Shown piece after piece: positions 51,574-62,148 of a stretch of DNA of 64,000 bases. Position 1 is the first letter of the stretch; each line of letters starts with the position of its first letter. Location of the stretch: assembly GCA_963210315.1 (NCBI GenBank), contig OY723239.1:1831501-1895500 (forward strand), given 5' to 3'. The position numbers and the translations under genes are program-made. This DNA comes from Rhynchopus euleeides. Its lineage: Eukaryota; Euglenozoa; Diplonemea; Diplonemida; Diplonemidae. Under the pieces are notes generated by a model. It saw only the letters and a list, made by a program, of their open reading frames with translations. It did no database searches and was not told the origin of the DNA.

Positions 51574-52463
51574 TGTTGACTTGTTCGTCAGCCGAATTCG
51601 CATTTTGCTGGAGGGCGTAGGCGACTCGCCTTACTTTTTGATTCCGACAATGCGGCATGTTCACACACACACAGGGCTTCCCGTCGCGCAACTTCCGGTA
51701 GAGACGCCGCTTAGCGGGGCAACGTGGGTGGTAACGGTGTGATGTGATCAGCACACCTGTCTTTGCGACGTTCAGTTTTATGAAGTGGGTGGAGGGGTTG
51801 TGGTGGGATGGATGAGGTAATGCACGGGGTAGCCAGGACACGTCGTCAACACACCTGGTGCCCGATCGGTGCTGGTGGTGCTGTGACTGAGTCATATGTC
51901 ATCGGCGTGGCCAGTAAAGGGTCCTAGCAAGAGTCTGCTCTTGTTTTTTTTTGAATTTGCGTGGGAAACGTGAAATAAAACAAATATTATTTCCCCCACA
52001 AGAGAAAAGTGATGTGTGTGTTCGCAAGCCTCATGCCCATCCCACCCGTGCCCTTCCCCCCCCCCCCCCCACCACACATTGTTTGTATTGACTCATCATC
52101 AAAATTGGATTGTGGTCTCACCTGTCCTCCTTCCCCTCCGTTCTTCCCTTCCCCCCCCCCCTCTCTCGTCCCCATCCCTGTCTCCTCCCCATTCGAAGAC
52201 TCAACACCCACCCCCACCCCCACCCCCCCCCCCAACTCCCTCTCCGAGGGGGGAAAAAAGGCAAAGCAGTCGAAACAGAATGAAGTTCGATTCAAAGGGA
52301 CAGGGAGAGAAGAGAGAGAGAGAGAGAGAGACAATACATGTTGGAACCTCGGGGTTCGTTGCACAGCGCCAGGTGGAATAAAAAAGAGAAAGTGTGGGGG
52401 GGTCTTCGCTACGGGGGTGGTCGTCAGTGCATTTTAGTGTATTTCCTGTTGAATTGGGTGAAA

Positions 52464-52509
52464 ACTGACGAACATTGACGAAGGATAACGACCAGCGAAG
52501 ACCCCCTGT
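52464..52509 (+). repeat. Short dispersed repeat, GACGAAGGATAACGG family (copy b)
   Basis: ACTGACGAACATTGACGAAGG then ATAACGACCAGCGAAGACCCC, closely matching 36892-36937. Confidence 0.55.
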
Positions 52510-52980
52510 GGCACGGAGGGCGATGGCCTCCTCCCCCTTTTTTTTCCCTTTCTTTTTTTTTTGCCAGGGGCCGTGCCACAGCGTGGCGTGTTGTTTGAGT
52601 GTTGTTAATTGGATTGTATCCCACCCACCCCCACCCCCACCCCCCTTGCTTGCATGGCTCTGCACCTCTGCCTATATCCCCCGAGGATATATCAGGGACC
52701 CTGCCCTCCAATGAGAGTCCTCTGAAGTCGGGGAGACGTTGTACCCCCACCCTCCCCAAAAAAAAAACCCCCCTGGGTGCCGTGCCGCGTGCCCTTATCC
52801 CGCTTCTCTCTGCCAGGTGTTGATTTTTTTCCCTGCCTGGGGGCTGTGTTGGAAAATCCCCCACCCCCTCTCCTACACACACCCCCGTGCATTTTATGTA
52901 ATTGTAGCATGCGGGGGCCCGGGCTACCAGATGTGACTGAGTCAGAAACAGTGCAGTCACAGCCCACTTCCCCTCTCTGA

Positions 52981-53030
52981 CTGACGAACTGTGACGAGCT
53001 GTGACTGGTAGCGAGGGCCCCCTGCGGGGG
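52981..53030 (+). repeat. Short dispersed repeat, GACGAAGGATAACGG family (copy c, diverged)
   Basis: CTGACGAACTGTGACGAGC, then GTAGCGAGGGCCCCCTGCGGG. Recognisable but diverged from copies a and b. Confidence 0.4.
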
Positions 53031-53106
53031 GATAATTCGCTATATCTGCAGGGGTTTCGACAAGTCTATTTATTTTTCCACCTATCCAAAGTCCAACGGG
53101 ACCGTC

Positions 53107-53203
53107 GGGTGCCTTCGCTCTGTGTGTGGCAAACTGTGTCAGCTTGTCTCCTGTTCTGTGAGGCGGCTCACTTCTCTGCACTTCTGAAGACCGAAGGCCC
53201 CGC
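53107..53203 (-). repeat. Short dispersed repeat, GGGGCCTTCGC family (copy c)
   Basis: In reverse complement it reads GGGGCCTTCGG, AGAAGTGCAGAGAAGTGAGC, CGCCTCACAG, CTGACACAGTTTGCCACAC and GCGAAGGCACC. This is the best-preserved copy, with both arms present. Confidence 0.65.
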
Positions 53204-54155
53204 TCGGAGGAAAATCGCCGGAAAAATGCACTGTTTTCGTATCGTAGTTTGGGTTAGCGTGCGGGCAACCTGGGGTGGCCCATCGAGTCCACTCCGTAAC
53301 TGAGCCCGCTATCCTACTCCCACTCTGCGCTTTATCATGGCACTGTAGCGAAGACCGCCCCCCCCCCCCCCCTGTACCCACTTGATGATGCTTATTTTCC
53401 CTGTCTGAGTTGTTTTTGGATTATTTTTCCTCGAACACCATAAAGAACATAGAGGCGCGCGTTCGACGCAATTTTTCCTCCCCCCCCCCCCCCCCCGCGC
53501 CTTGAGTTAAAACTGCGGCGGAAACCCTTGAACTGGAAAGGGATGGGCAGGGGGAAGGAGGGATGAGGGATGTCGGGAGGAGCGGCGGGGTGAGATGCGG
53601 GGGGGAGCGCGGGGGAGGCGGTGGTGGCGCCGTTCAACTTTCAAAAGTGTCTCGGCCCAGCCGCTCCCCCACACCCCACACCCCCACCCACCCACCCCCC
53701 CCTGCTCCACCCTCGTCCCTGTGTTCTCACGTCTCAATCCCTCCCATATGCCCGCGGTGACTCAGAACTGACAAAGAGGGGCCAGGTAGGGGTGCGGATG
53801 GGGGGGGGGGGGGACGGCGGTGAAGGCGGAACATTGAAGAGGGGAGGACAATCCGCCACCCCCCCCCCCCCCCACCCCCCCCTCCCCCCTCCCCCGGACC
53901 GGTATACCCCGCAACGCATATATCGATTTTTGTATCTTCGTTATGTTCCCCTCCCCCTTACAGACCTGTTTGTACTTTATTTTTTGAGGATTTTTTAACT
54001 TTTTTTTGTATTTTTTTTTATTCAGTTCAGTTGGTGTTCTGGCGGATAGCGGATAAGGGGGGCAGTTCACTCTGCCTGGTGTGAGTTTCTCAAAATATGG
54101 TGTTCGCGCACACACACACACACACACGGTGCAATGGAAAGGGCAGGCGGCTGCG

Positions 54156-56633
54156 ATGACGGCGGGGGCACGGCTGTATTACGATGCCCTCGTAACTCGT
54201 TGGGACAGCAAGGCCATCAGGCGATGGAGGGGCCTCTTCGTCGCCGCGCTCTGGTCTGGCCCACCACGCAGAGCGCAAGAGATCGTGCTGTGTGTCCTCC
54301 ATCAGGCGCACCGGGTGGACCCCGCTATCGCTCCTCCCTACCGGCAGATCACCACGTGGGCCAAGCAGATCAAAAAGTGGGGCCACAGCAGGGTGCTGTC
54401 CGAGGAAGCATGGGGGAGCAAAGAGAGGCTTGAGGGGACAGGCCCCCTTGCGCTCTTCTGGGCTGCCCTGCAAGGGATAGGATGGCGCTGGAGTACGGCG
54501 ACCACCCTGGCCTACACGGACGAGGCTGGTCGCGCTGTCACCTTCGACCCTGTTGCAGCAACGCCGAGCGCCTGGGCGATCTTCGCGCACGACCTCCGCC
54601 AAACCCTGCGAAACGCCACGGCGGGGAAGCTGGCTGAACGCAGAGAGGACTTCCAAGGAGCAGAGCACGGCATTGACGGAAGGGTGACACGTTGCGTCCT
54701 GGAGGGGGAGGGCGCCGCAATTACGGGATACCAGCGAGGCCTCCTCCGCTCTGTCATTGCAGGGGCGGTGCCTGCCCGAGGGCGCACGGGCCTGGGGGAG
54801 GTGTGCCGGTACTGCACAGCTGGGGCCCCGGAGACGGTGTCGCACCTATGGTGGGACTGCGCGGCATGGGAGCCGGTCCGCCAGAAACACCCCGTAGCAG
54901 CGAGGGACCGAACTGCCTGGCCGGCATGCCTGGCGCAGTGTGGGGTAGCGCCCGTGTACAGATACGGCGTTCCGGAGAACGAGCAGCCGCTGCCCATGTC
55001 TTTTGCTGACAGAATCACCACCGTGGCGCAGCTGCACCGCTACTTCATCGCAGTCTTGGCGGCGCGACAGGAGAAGGACGGGCTGCTCGACCGCTCTGTA
55101 CGCCACCACCGCACTACAGTCTACCCCTGGGAGTGGAGCACCCCCACCCCCGAGAGTGCCTGCATCCCTGCACTGGCGCCATCCGAAGTCAAGCAGACGT
55201 GGGGCAAGCGGCCCCCAGGCATGTGGGTGGCTCTCTGCGACTGGCTAAGGGGCCTGAAGTGGGGACCGCAGGGGGGTGAGCAAACTGTGACCCTGATGGA
55301 GCTAGCCGTGGACTTCGAGCTGTCGACGGGCCTCACCCTCCCAGACACCGTGACACGCCGCATCCGCCCCCCTACCCACGTGGACCCGAATAAGAAGGGT
55401 GCGAGGGAGGCCCGCCCGCGCATTCCTGCAGACACGGCCCCGGGGCTCACCCTGTACTTTGACGGTGGCGCGCGCGACAACGGCACCCCCTTCGCTGTGG
55501 CGGGGGCAGGGGCGGTGCTGTACCAAGACGGCTGCAAGGTCTCAGAGAAAGTGCTCCCGCTGCTGAACGTGCGTAGCAACAACATTGCTGAGTACGAGGC
55601 GCTACGAGCAGGCCTGCGCCTCCTCGAGAGGGGCGATGCCCCTGAGGGCCCAGTCACAGTGCGAGGCGACTCCCAGGTGGTGCTGCGGCAGCTCCGAGGG
55701 GAATCCCTGTGCCGGGATGCCGCCCTCCGTCCTCTTTTCCTCAGCACGTCCGCGCTGGCTGCGGACCTCCAACCGAGGTTCACTCTCACGTATGAGCATG
55801 TGAAGAGGGAATCCAACACCGATGCTGACGCCCTCAGCAACGCCGCGATGGATGAGGCTGAAAGGCTGGGGGCCTCGCGGCAGAAGCTCCAGCAGGACCT
55901 CACGGTGTTCCAGAGCAGTATCCTAGGGAAAGCCGCCTCGCTGAAAGGACTCTGCAGTATGGTGACGAAAGTGGGCAAAGGGCCCTGGCATTGCGGTCAT
56001 GCTGCCAACTCAACGGTCCTCACGGCTCTCGGCGGAACTGTGGCGGCGGGCCTGTCGAGGAGGGCCCAACTGAACCCTGCCACTGAATCGGTGATGCGCA
56101 GCCTCCAAGCACACCTGGCTGAGCCAGTCCACAGCCGGCAAGATACGGTATTCCATGACCGCGGAATGGCGTGGGCCGCCACCTTCGCCCCACAGCCGCA
56201 CTACCCAGAGGGCTGGCAGCAGCCGGCCCAGCAGTGGGCGGCGCGCGGTCGGCAGGCCAACAGCCGGGTGGGACGCCCATGGGAGCGGAGGGGCGCTGCC
56301 CCCCGTACTGCCCCCCCTGGTGCCAGGAGGAACGCAAAGGTGCTTGCCTACAAGTTGCATTGGAAGCCCCGTTGCTCGGCATGCCAAAAGCGACGCCTCC
56401 CAGAGGAGGTGTGCTGCCGCAACCACCACAAAGAGGGGGACGGGCTCCCGGTCACTATGGGCTTCTGCAAACGCCACAGCATGGACCGATGCGGTGACTG
56501 CTACAGCGATGGCAAATCACTAACACATTGCTGCCACACACACCACGCTGGCTATGCTGCACGCCCTCCTCCCCGGAGTGGCACTGAGTTGGCCCCACAC
56601 TCTAACCCGAGTGGGGCCTCCGCTGTGACGTAG
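54156..56633 (+). CDS. LINE C-terminal ORF: RT tail, zinc knuckle, RNase H, Cys/His-rich end
   Basis: 825 aa from the first ATG; the frame is open a little further upstream through a CA repeat. Residues about 140-170 (TLRNATAGKLAERREDFQGA) resemble the segment after the LINE RT. A CCHC knuckle follows (CRYC...HLWWDC, nt 54803-54860). The RNase H domain (nt 55440-55860) has all four acidic residues: D in YFDGGARDNG, E in NIAEYEALRAG, D in VRGDSQVV and D in TDADALS. The last 80 residues are Cys/His rich (CSACQKR, CCRNHH, CGDC, CCHTHH). The frame is intact over 2.4 kb, which is unusual for a dead truncated LINE and leaves open recent insertion or domestication. Confidence 0.75.
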   Translation: MTAGARLYYDALVTRWDSKAIRRWRGLFVAALWSGPPRRAQEIVLCVLHQAHRVDPAIAPPYRQITTWAKQIKKWGHSRVLSEEAWGSKERLEGTGPLALFWAALQGIGWRWSTATTLAYTDEAGRAVTFDPVAATPSAWAIFAHDLRQTLRNATAGKLAERREDFQGAEHGIDGRVTRCVLEGEGAAITGYQRGLLRSVIAGAVPARGRTGLGEVCRYCTAGAPETVSHLWWDCAAWEPVRQKHPVAARDRTAWPACLAQCGVAPVYRYGVPENEQPLPMSFADRITTVAQLHRYFIAVLAARQEKDGLLDRSVRHHRTTVYPWEWSTPTPESACIPALAPSEVKQTWGKRPPGMWVALCDWLRGLKWGPQGGEQTVTLMELAVDFELSTGLTLPDTVTRRIRPPTHVDPNKKGAREARPRIPADTAPGLTLYFDGGARDNGTPFAVAGAGAVLYQDGCKVSEKVLPLLNVRSNNIAEYEALRAGLRLLERGDAPEGPVTVRGDSQVVLRQLRGESLCRDAALRPLFLSTSALAADLQPRFTLTYEHVKRESNTDADALSNAAMDEAERLGASRQKLQQDLTVFQSSILGKAASLKGLCSMVTKVGKGPWHCGHAANSTVLTALGGTVAAGLSRRAQLNPATESVMRSLQAHLAEPVHSRQDTVFHDRGMAWAATFAPQPHYPEGWQQPAQQWAARGRQANSRVGRPWERRGAAPRTAPPGARRNAKVLAYKLHWKPRCSACQKRRLPEEVCCRNHHKEGDGLPVTMGFCKRHSMDRCGDCYSDGKSLTHCCHTHHAGYAARPPPRSGTELAPHSNPSGASAVT

Positions 56634-56694
56634 AAGTGGGCGGGGGTGGGCAATGATCCGCGCAGGATCTCCCCACACAAAACGTGGTCACCAC
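54156..56694 (+). mobile_element. 5'-truncated LINE (RNase H-bearing) remnant
   Basis: The C-terminal half of a non-LTR retrotransposon; the endonuclease and most of the RT are absent. The 3' end is set at about 56694 because the intronic copy at 45194-45275 ends at the same GTCACCAC. A CA-rich tract follows here and C-rich DNA follows the other copy, so no poly-A tail is visible. RNase H-containing LINEs of the ingi/L1Tc group are known in kinetoplastids (established knowledge); membership here is inference. Confidence 0.7.
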
Positions 56695-57414
56695 ACACAC
56701 ACACACCCTCTGAGTTGCCTGGTTACAGCAAGGGGACGCATTCGCACAGCAGCACTAAGAAAGCCCGCTTTCGGCGACACCACCTCCCCTATTCTAAAAT
56801 AGAACACACCAATGAAGGGGCGTCTAAAGTCATGGACGTTTTATGGTGAATTCCGGAGGTGGAGGTGGAGGTGGGGAGGGGTCACGCATTATTTTCTTGG
56901 TTGCTCACCGGTGCTTCCTGGGCATTCCTGAAATTCCTGAAAATAGACCACCCCACCCCCATGCATAACGAGTGAAGGGTGATCATTCTTGGGATCCCTC
57001 CTACTTCTATTCCAATACCCCCTCCTAACCCCCCCCCCCCCACCCACCCACCCACCTCTTCCCCTTGTCTGGATCAAGCAGGAGCGGGGGGCGTTCCAAG
57101 AATACTCCGTTCTGCCCCAGTCCCCCCTCCTCCCCCGCGTCCCTTCTCCCCTTTTCCCCTCTCGCACGGAGAGGGCTGGCAAGAAGTAGAAGTCAAAAGT
57201 AGAACCTCCGCTGAGGATGGCCTATCAAAGCAGGACTTGAGGTGGCAGGAACTCGAGGCACCACACACAGGTCCGACTCTCTTTCGTGGGAGTCTGTCCG
57301 AATATAAATAGAGGCGGGACAGCGGCAAGGAGGTATTGTGCACGTTACTGCCCTCGCTGACTTGTCTGCCCAGGCTGGAGGGCGTCAACCCCCCCCCCCC
57401 CCCCAGAGAGATTG
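56695..57414. other. Intergenic region, two weak exon candidates
   Basis: No firm gene. A pyrimidine-rich stretch ending ATCAAGCAG (about 57081) is followed by an open stretch to TAG near 57187, and CTGGTTACAG (about 56729) by a very short one. Both could be terminal exons but have no partner. A poly-C run lies just before the palindrome. Confidence 0.35.
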
Positions 57415-58106
57415 CACGGTGGGATCTTGTAAATTTTACATGTATAACTACAAGTATATACATGTATTATACATGTATAATACTTGCATGTCAACTATTA
57501 TACATGTATAATACATGTACATGCCTGAAATATACATGTAAAATACATGTATATCAAGTAAAAATACAAGTATAATACTTGCATGTCAACTATTATACAT
57601 GTATTTTTACTTGATATACATGGATTTTACATGTATATTTCAGGCATTTACATGTATTTTACATGTATAATACTTGTCATGCAAGTATTATACATGTAAA
57701 ATACTTGCATGACAAGTAAAATACATGTATAATACTTGCATGACAAGTAAAATACTTGCATGCAAGTAAAATACATGTATTTTACTTGCATGCAAGTATT
57801 TTACTTGTCATGCAAGTATTTTACATGTATAATACTTGCATGACAAGTATTATACATGTAAAATACATGTAAATGCCTGAAATATACATGTAAAATACAT
57901 GTATATCAAGTAAAAATACATGTATAATAGTTGACATGCAAGTATTATACTTGTATTTTTACTTGATATACATGTATTTTACATGTATATTTCAGGCATA
58001 TACATGTATTATACATGTATAATAGTTGACATGCAAGTATTATACATGTATAATACATGTATTATACTTGTAGTTATACATGTAAAATTTACAAGATCCC
58101 ACCGTG
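57415..58106. repeat. 692-bp AT-rich giant palindrome (foldback element)
   Basis: The left arm opens CACGGTGGGATCTTGTAAAT and the right end is its exact inverse. Reading inward, the arms agree almost base for base, with single differences such as AGTATATACATG against AGTATAATACATG, to a centre near 57775 (TAAAATACATGTATTTTA). The whole is built from a few words, mainly TACATGTA, ACTTGCATG and ACTTGTCATG, each itself a small palindrome. It is strongly AT-rich in a GC-rich neighbourhood. No target duplication is clear; only TG flanks both ends. Confidence 0.93.
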
Positions 58107-58472
58107 TGAGGATAAAAAGAGGGGGGAAAATAGAGGGGACCGCAAACCCCCCCCCCCCGTCCTACCCCCCTCCCCCCCCTCTTCCCCGTTCACAATTCGT
58201 CAAAAAGGGGAGGGGGGAGTGTTGGCACTGCGAGGGAGAAGGGGATGTGACTTCAATTTCAACCCCCCTTTTTTTTGTGATGTTTTCTGGCAGGCTTGAT
58301 TTTCCCGGCTTTCTCTCACCCCCCACCACCCCCAAATCTCAACCGAGCGTCGTAGTCTTGGGGCTAAAAACCCAGTGAGGCTTGGGTTGAGAGAGAAAGA
58401 GGGGGGGTAGAGGAGGGGGGGGGAGGGAGGGAGCTGGCGGTTTTTTTTGACTTTTTTTTGATTGTTGAGCAG

Positions 58473-58589
58473 GTCTTGATCAAAAAGAATACTGACAACC
58501 AACACGACATGGATCTTCGAACCGAACGCAACCTGCTGTGCTCGCCCCACCTAGCAGCCACAGTACAACAGGATGCAGGCAGGCATTAG
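58473..58589 (+). CDS. Candidate terminal exon, unknown protein
   Basis: A strong acceptor (GACTTTTTTTTGATTGTTGAGCAG in two T-rich pieces) is followed by a 39-codon open stretch to TAG (starts VLIKKNTDNQHDMDLRTERN). No upstream exon with a GTATG donor was found within 400 bp, unless the palindrome lies in its intron; a GAG|GTATTG at about 57332 is the nearest donor-like site. The family is not recognisable. Confidence 0.3.
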   Translation, partial: VLIKKNTDNQHDMDLRTERNLLCSPHLAATVQQDAGRH

Positions 58590-58610
58590 CCCCCTCTCTC
58601 TCTCAAAATA

Positions 58611-58768
58611 CAGCTGAAGGGAGTCGTGCAGGATCATTCGTGAACTATGAAATGTAAACGAGTAAAAGTTTTTTCGTTGATTGCAAAATATAGCTGGAGT
58701 CGTGCAGGATCATTCGTGAAGAAATACGAAAGGTAAACGAGAAAAAGTTTTTCGTTGATCGCACGACA
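58611..58768 (+). repeat. Two-copy tandem repeat of about 80 bp
   Basis: Units share GAGTCGTGCAGGATCATTCG, GAA(A)NGTAAACGAG and AAAGTTTTT(T)CGTTGAT(T/C)GCA. They directly follow the candidate terminal exon. No gene is seen in 58769-60464, which holds poly-C, CT and GT tracts. Confidence 0.85.
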
Positions 58769-59205
58769 CACACAGAAAATTTTGCCTGCGGAAGTGTTGG
58801 TGTGTGATTGGCAGGCGCATAAGACTGTGTGTGACGGCAAGCACTTAGCACTTCCCCTATCGCTGCATTTCCGCCTGACAAGTACCTTGTTGGGAGACAA
58901 AAGAAACCATTTGATTTTGGGAGGGTATGTCGCATCTCTCCCTGGGTTCGAAATCAACTGAAAACAACACACCAGGCTCCTCGGCCCCCCCACCCCACCC
59001 CCCCCCCCCCCCACCCCCATCCCCACTCAACGAAAACAAATCTTTCTACAAAATCACACCCACCCTACCCCACCCCGACCCGCCCTACCCCGCCCTACCT
59101 TCTGCGGCATGGCATAAGCCATATTCATCCAGAAGTTGTGTTGGGTTGGGGGAAGGGAAAGGGAAAAGATTCGAGACTTTTTTTTTGTCACCACTGCGTC
59201 CCTGT

Positions 59206-59240
<35 letters not shown>

Positions 59241-60464
59241 CCTCAAGGGCTTGACAACGCGTGTCGCTGGCGTGCTGCCCCCTCCCCTGAAGCCCCAGCC
59301 CACGCAAGCGTAGACCGAAGCAAGTGTCACGTCCCCGCCTCCATCCCCAGCCTTTCTCTGTTGAAAACCTCCGTGGGTGTTTTTTTTTGTGGTTGTTTTG
59401 TGTGACAGAAAATAATATTCTGTGTGTTTTTTTGTGTGTGTGTATGTGTGTCTGTGTAGTGAAGGCCAGAGGAGCTGAAGAGTCTCCATCAGATCGAATG
59501 GGAATACCAGTCCCCCCTCCCCCCCCCCCATCCCGCACCCCACCACCACTCCTTCCCCACGCAGCCTTGCTGCGCGGCGATGTTCTGCAAGGATTTGCAC
59601 TGGGGCAACAACAGTATATTTTTTGAGCACATTTACGATGCTTCAAGTGCAGGGGTGATTTCCCACGATCTCTCCTGCTCCTTTTTCTGTGTCTCGAGCT
59701 AGAGCGCGTTCACATGTTGTGCCCCACACCCATATATCAAAGCGTCACGCTATAGGGTTGGTGGAAGCGCCGACGCATGAATAAACAGACGCAGTTCTTC
59801 CTGACTAACTGCGGAGAAGCCATATTACAAAGAGTATCATCCAAACAAAAAGGCATTGGAAAGCCCCCCCCCCCCCCCCCCCCCCGGCTCACCCCCCCCC
59901 TTACATGTGGGGGAGGTATGAAAGGATGCACCACTGCTACCCCAAACGCGCCTCTCCTTCAGCTTGGCCCCTCTGCCAACCTCTGCCGGCTGTGCTTTGT
60001 TGATCAAACCGACGGGCTATCAACAGAGGAGGCGGGGACATGGGGGTGGGGAGGGTGGTTTGAAGAGATGGGGCTGGTGGCGGGGGTGGCAGCGGTGGTG
60101 GTGGTGGTGGTGTTGGCGGAGAGAGTGTTAGTTTTTGGAAGAGGGTGCAAAAAAAAAAAAGAAGATGATGGGTTGCTGCGTGTGACGAGATTCGGCGAGC
60201 ACCCCCACCCCCCCACACCCCCCTCATCTCCCATCTCCCCAGCACCTCCAGGGTATTTTTTGTTGCAATGCGAGGCGCGCATGATGCATTGCACATTGCA
60301 GATATCTATGCCGATATTTACGATATTTAGCACCTCATCAGTCAAGGGGAATGTCTCAGGGTGCGCCTTCTCCCAGAAGTGCAGAAAGGATAGCGTATCA
60401 GTTCTCATGCGTCGTCTATCGTGGATTTTCTGTACGATGCGTGTCCGCTAATCCAACACAGCAA

Positions 60465-60546
60465 ACGCTCAGAAGTGCAGAAAGGGGAGCTGCCTCACAG
60501 AAGGGGGACAACAAACTGGCACAGCTTGACACAGAGCGAAGGCCCC
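60465..60546 (+). repeat. Short dispersed repeat, GGGGCCTTCGC family (copy d)
   Basis: CAGAAGTGCAGAAAGGGGAGC, TGCCTCACAG, CTGGCACAGCTTGACACAG and GCGAAGGCCCC are present; the left arm is missing. A weaker, inverted relative may lie at about 61490-61610. Confidence 0.55.
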
Positions 60547-60670
60547 AGTATAGTTGGGTTCGTACCACCGTGCTGTATCACACTTTATCGCGCGGCCTGC
60601 ATGGCCTGCCAGAGTCCCGCTCCTAGATGTCGTGGGGTGTCGCTGTGGGGGTTGTCAACAGAGGGGGTGG

Positions 60671-61018
60671 GGGGGGTCGATAACACAGGGGTCGCTCACC
60701 CGACGCCTCGGGGTCTTGCGCTGCACCACCCTCCCCGGGTCGCGAGAGTGACACGGCAGAGGCGTGTGTGTGAGTGCGGGTGGGTGGGTGGGTGGGGTCG
60801 CTGCGCTGCGCTGAAAGGGGTCGCTCACCCGACGCCTTGGGGGGGGACACGTGGGTGGGAGGGTGGGGACAGCCGCCGACGCAACGCGCCTGAAGGGGTC
60901 AGCTCTGCCTGTCGCCTGCGCTGGGAAGGGTTAGGGTGGGCTGCTGCCGAGACGCTGCTGCTGATTGCCGATGCCGAATGCTGCTGGGGCGGGCTGGGTT
61001 GAGCTGGTTGGGGTTGGG
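60671..61018 (+). repeat. 348-bp duplicated block, first copy
   Basis: Matches 61801-62148 at a constant offset of 1,130 bp with only scattered substitutions and no indel. It contains repeats of GGGGTCGCTCACCCGACGCC and a G/T-rich end (GGTTGGGGTTGGGTTGGG). No protein is recognised in either copy. Confidence 0.9.
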
Positions 61019-61800
61019 TTGGGTTATTAGGTTGCTGGCCTCCCTGCACACAGGGACTCCACCTCTCAGGTGGTACTGATTTAGGCCTAACTGCCGCCAC
61101 GCTCAGACCCCATAGTGACCGGATATCCACGTACATGTCTTATCCTCAGCCGTCAGCACCGCAGCCACTCCAGGAGTAGTGCCCGATGTGTCTTGACGGC
61201 AAGAGGAAGGGAAGGGCGCGAGTGTGCCCTTCCCTTCCTCCTAGGCCGAGGGAACGTGGCGGGGTGCTCTGATCTGCTTCATTTGCAAACCACCGCCCCA
61301 CGCGCCTGGGCGGGGAGTGCAGCCGTCACGACACGCGCACTGCGCCCCTCTTTCCTGGCTCGGGGGAGCTGAGATTTCCGGGCCCTTCGACATGTGTTCT
61401 TCGCTTCGTCACGGTATCGGGTCTCTTTCCGCTTCGAACCCCTGGTCACGGGGCGAATGCCGGACCGTCACACCAACTGTTGGGTTTACCGTTCCCCAGC
61501 GGCCTCGTGCACTGCGACAAACTGTGTCGCTTTGCAAACCAAAGCTGTGCGGCACATCCGTCCACCTCGCCCTTTCTCACTTTCATGCACTTTAGAGTGA
61601 AAGCCCCGTATGCATATTTATCACTGTTTCGCAAATCATGGGTGCACTTCTTGCAAGGGTTTTACAATAGTTGGTTTAACATGCGTTGAATAGGGGGGGG
61701 GTCGATAACACAGGGGTCGCTGGGGGGTGTCGCTGTGGGGGTTGTCGCGGCCCGTGCCTGTGGGGCAGTGCTGCGGAGGGTTTACCATGCGCTGAATAGG
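61019..61800. other. Spacer between the duplicated blocks
   Basis: No gene is supported. Bases 61685-61800 contain two partial copies of the start of the block (GGGGGTCGATAACACAGGGG and similar), so the duplication has a messy left edge. Confidence 0.45.
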
Positions 61801-62148
61801 GGGGGGTCGACAACACAGGGGTCGCTCACCCGACGCCTCGGGGTCTTGCGCTGCACCACCCTCCCCGGGTCGCGAGAGTGACACGGCAGAGGCGTGTGTG
61901 TGAGTGCGGGTGGGTGGGTGGGTGGGGTCGCTGCGCTGCGCTGAAAGGGGTCGCTCACCCGACGCCTTGGGGGGGGACACGTGGGTGGGAGGGTGGGGAC
62001 AGCCGCCGATGCAACGCGCCTGAAGGGGTCAGCTCTGCCTGTCGCCTGCGCTGGGAAGGGTTGGGGTGGGCTGCTGCCGAGACGCTGCTGCTGCTTGCCG
62101 ATGCCGAATGCTGCTGGGGCGGGCTGGGTTGGGCTGGTTGGGGTTGGG
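61801..62148 (+). repeat. 348-bp duplicated block, second copy
   Basis: Second copy of 60671-61018. The following 62149-63367 is C-rich and without a supported gene. Confidence 0.9.

Larger units (their letters stand above)
51574..54155. other. Gene-poor, homopolymer-rich region
   Basis: No gene is supported. Poly-C or poly-G runs of 9-20 bases occur near 52058, 52150, 52230, 53358, 53480, 53803 and 53862. GA repeats are at 52310-52330. Three dispersed repeat copies are listed separately. A CA repeat (54107-54127) precedes the LINE remnant. Confidence 0.55.

Noticed and set aside
58769..60464. Several 90-220-codon frames on both strands
   Set aside because: They run through poly-C, CT and GT tracts, give Pro/Ser or Val-rich strings and share no motif with known proteins.
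61380..61480. tRNA gene around a GGGGTTCGAAGC-like stretch on the minus strand
   Set aside because: No acceptor, D or anticodon stems pair at the right distances.
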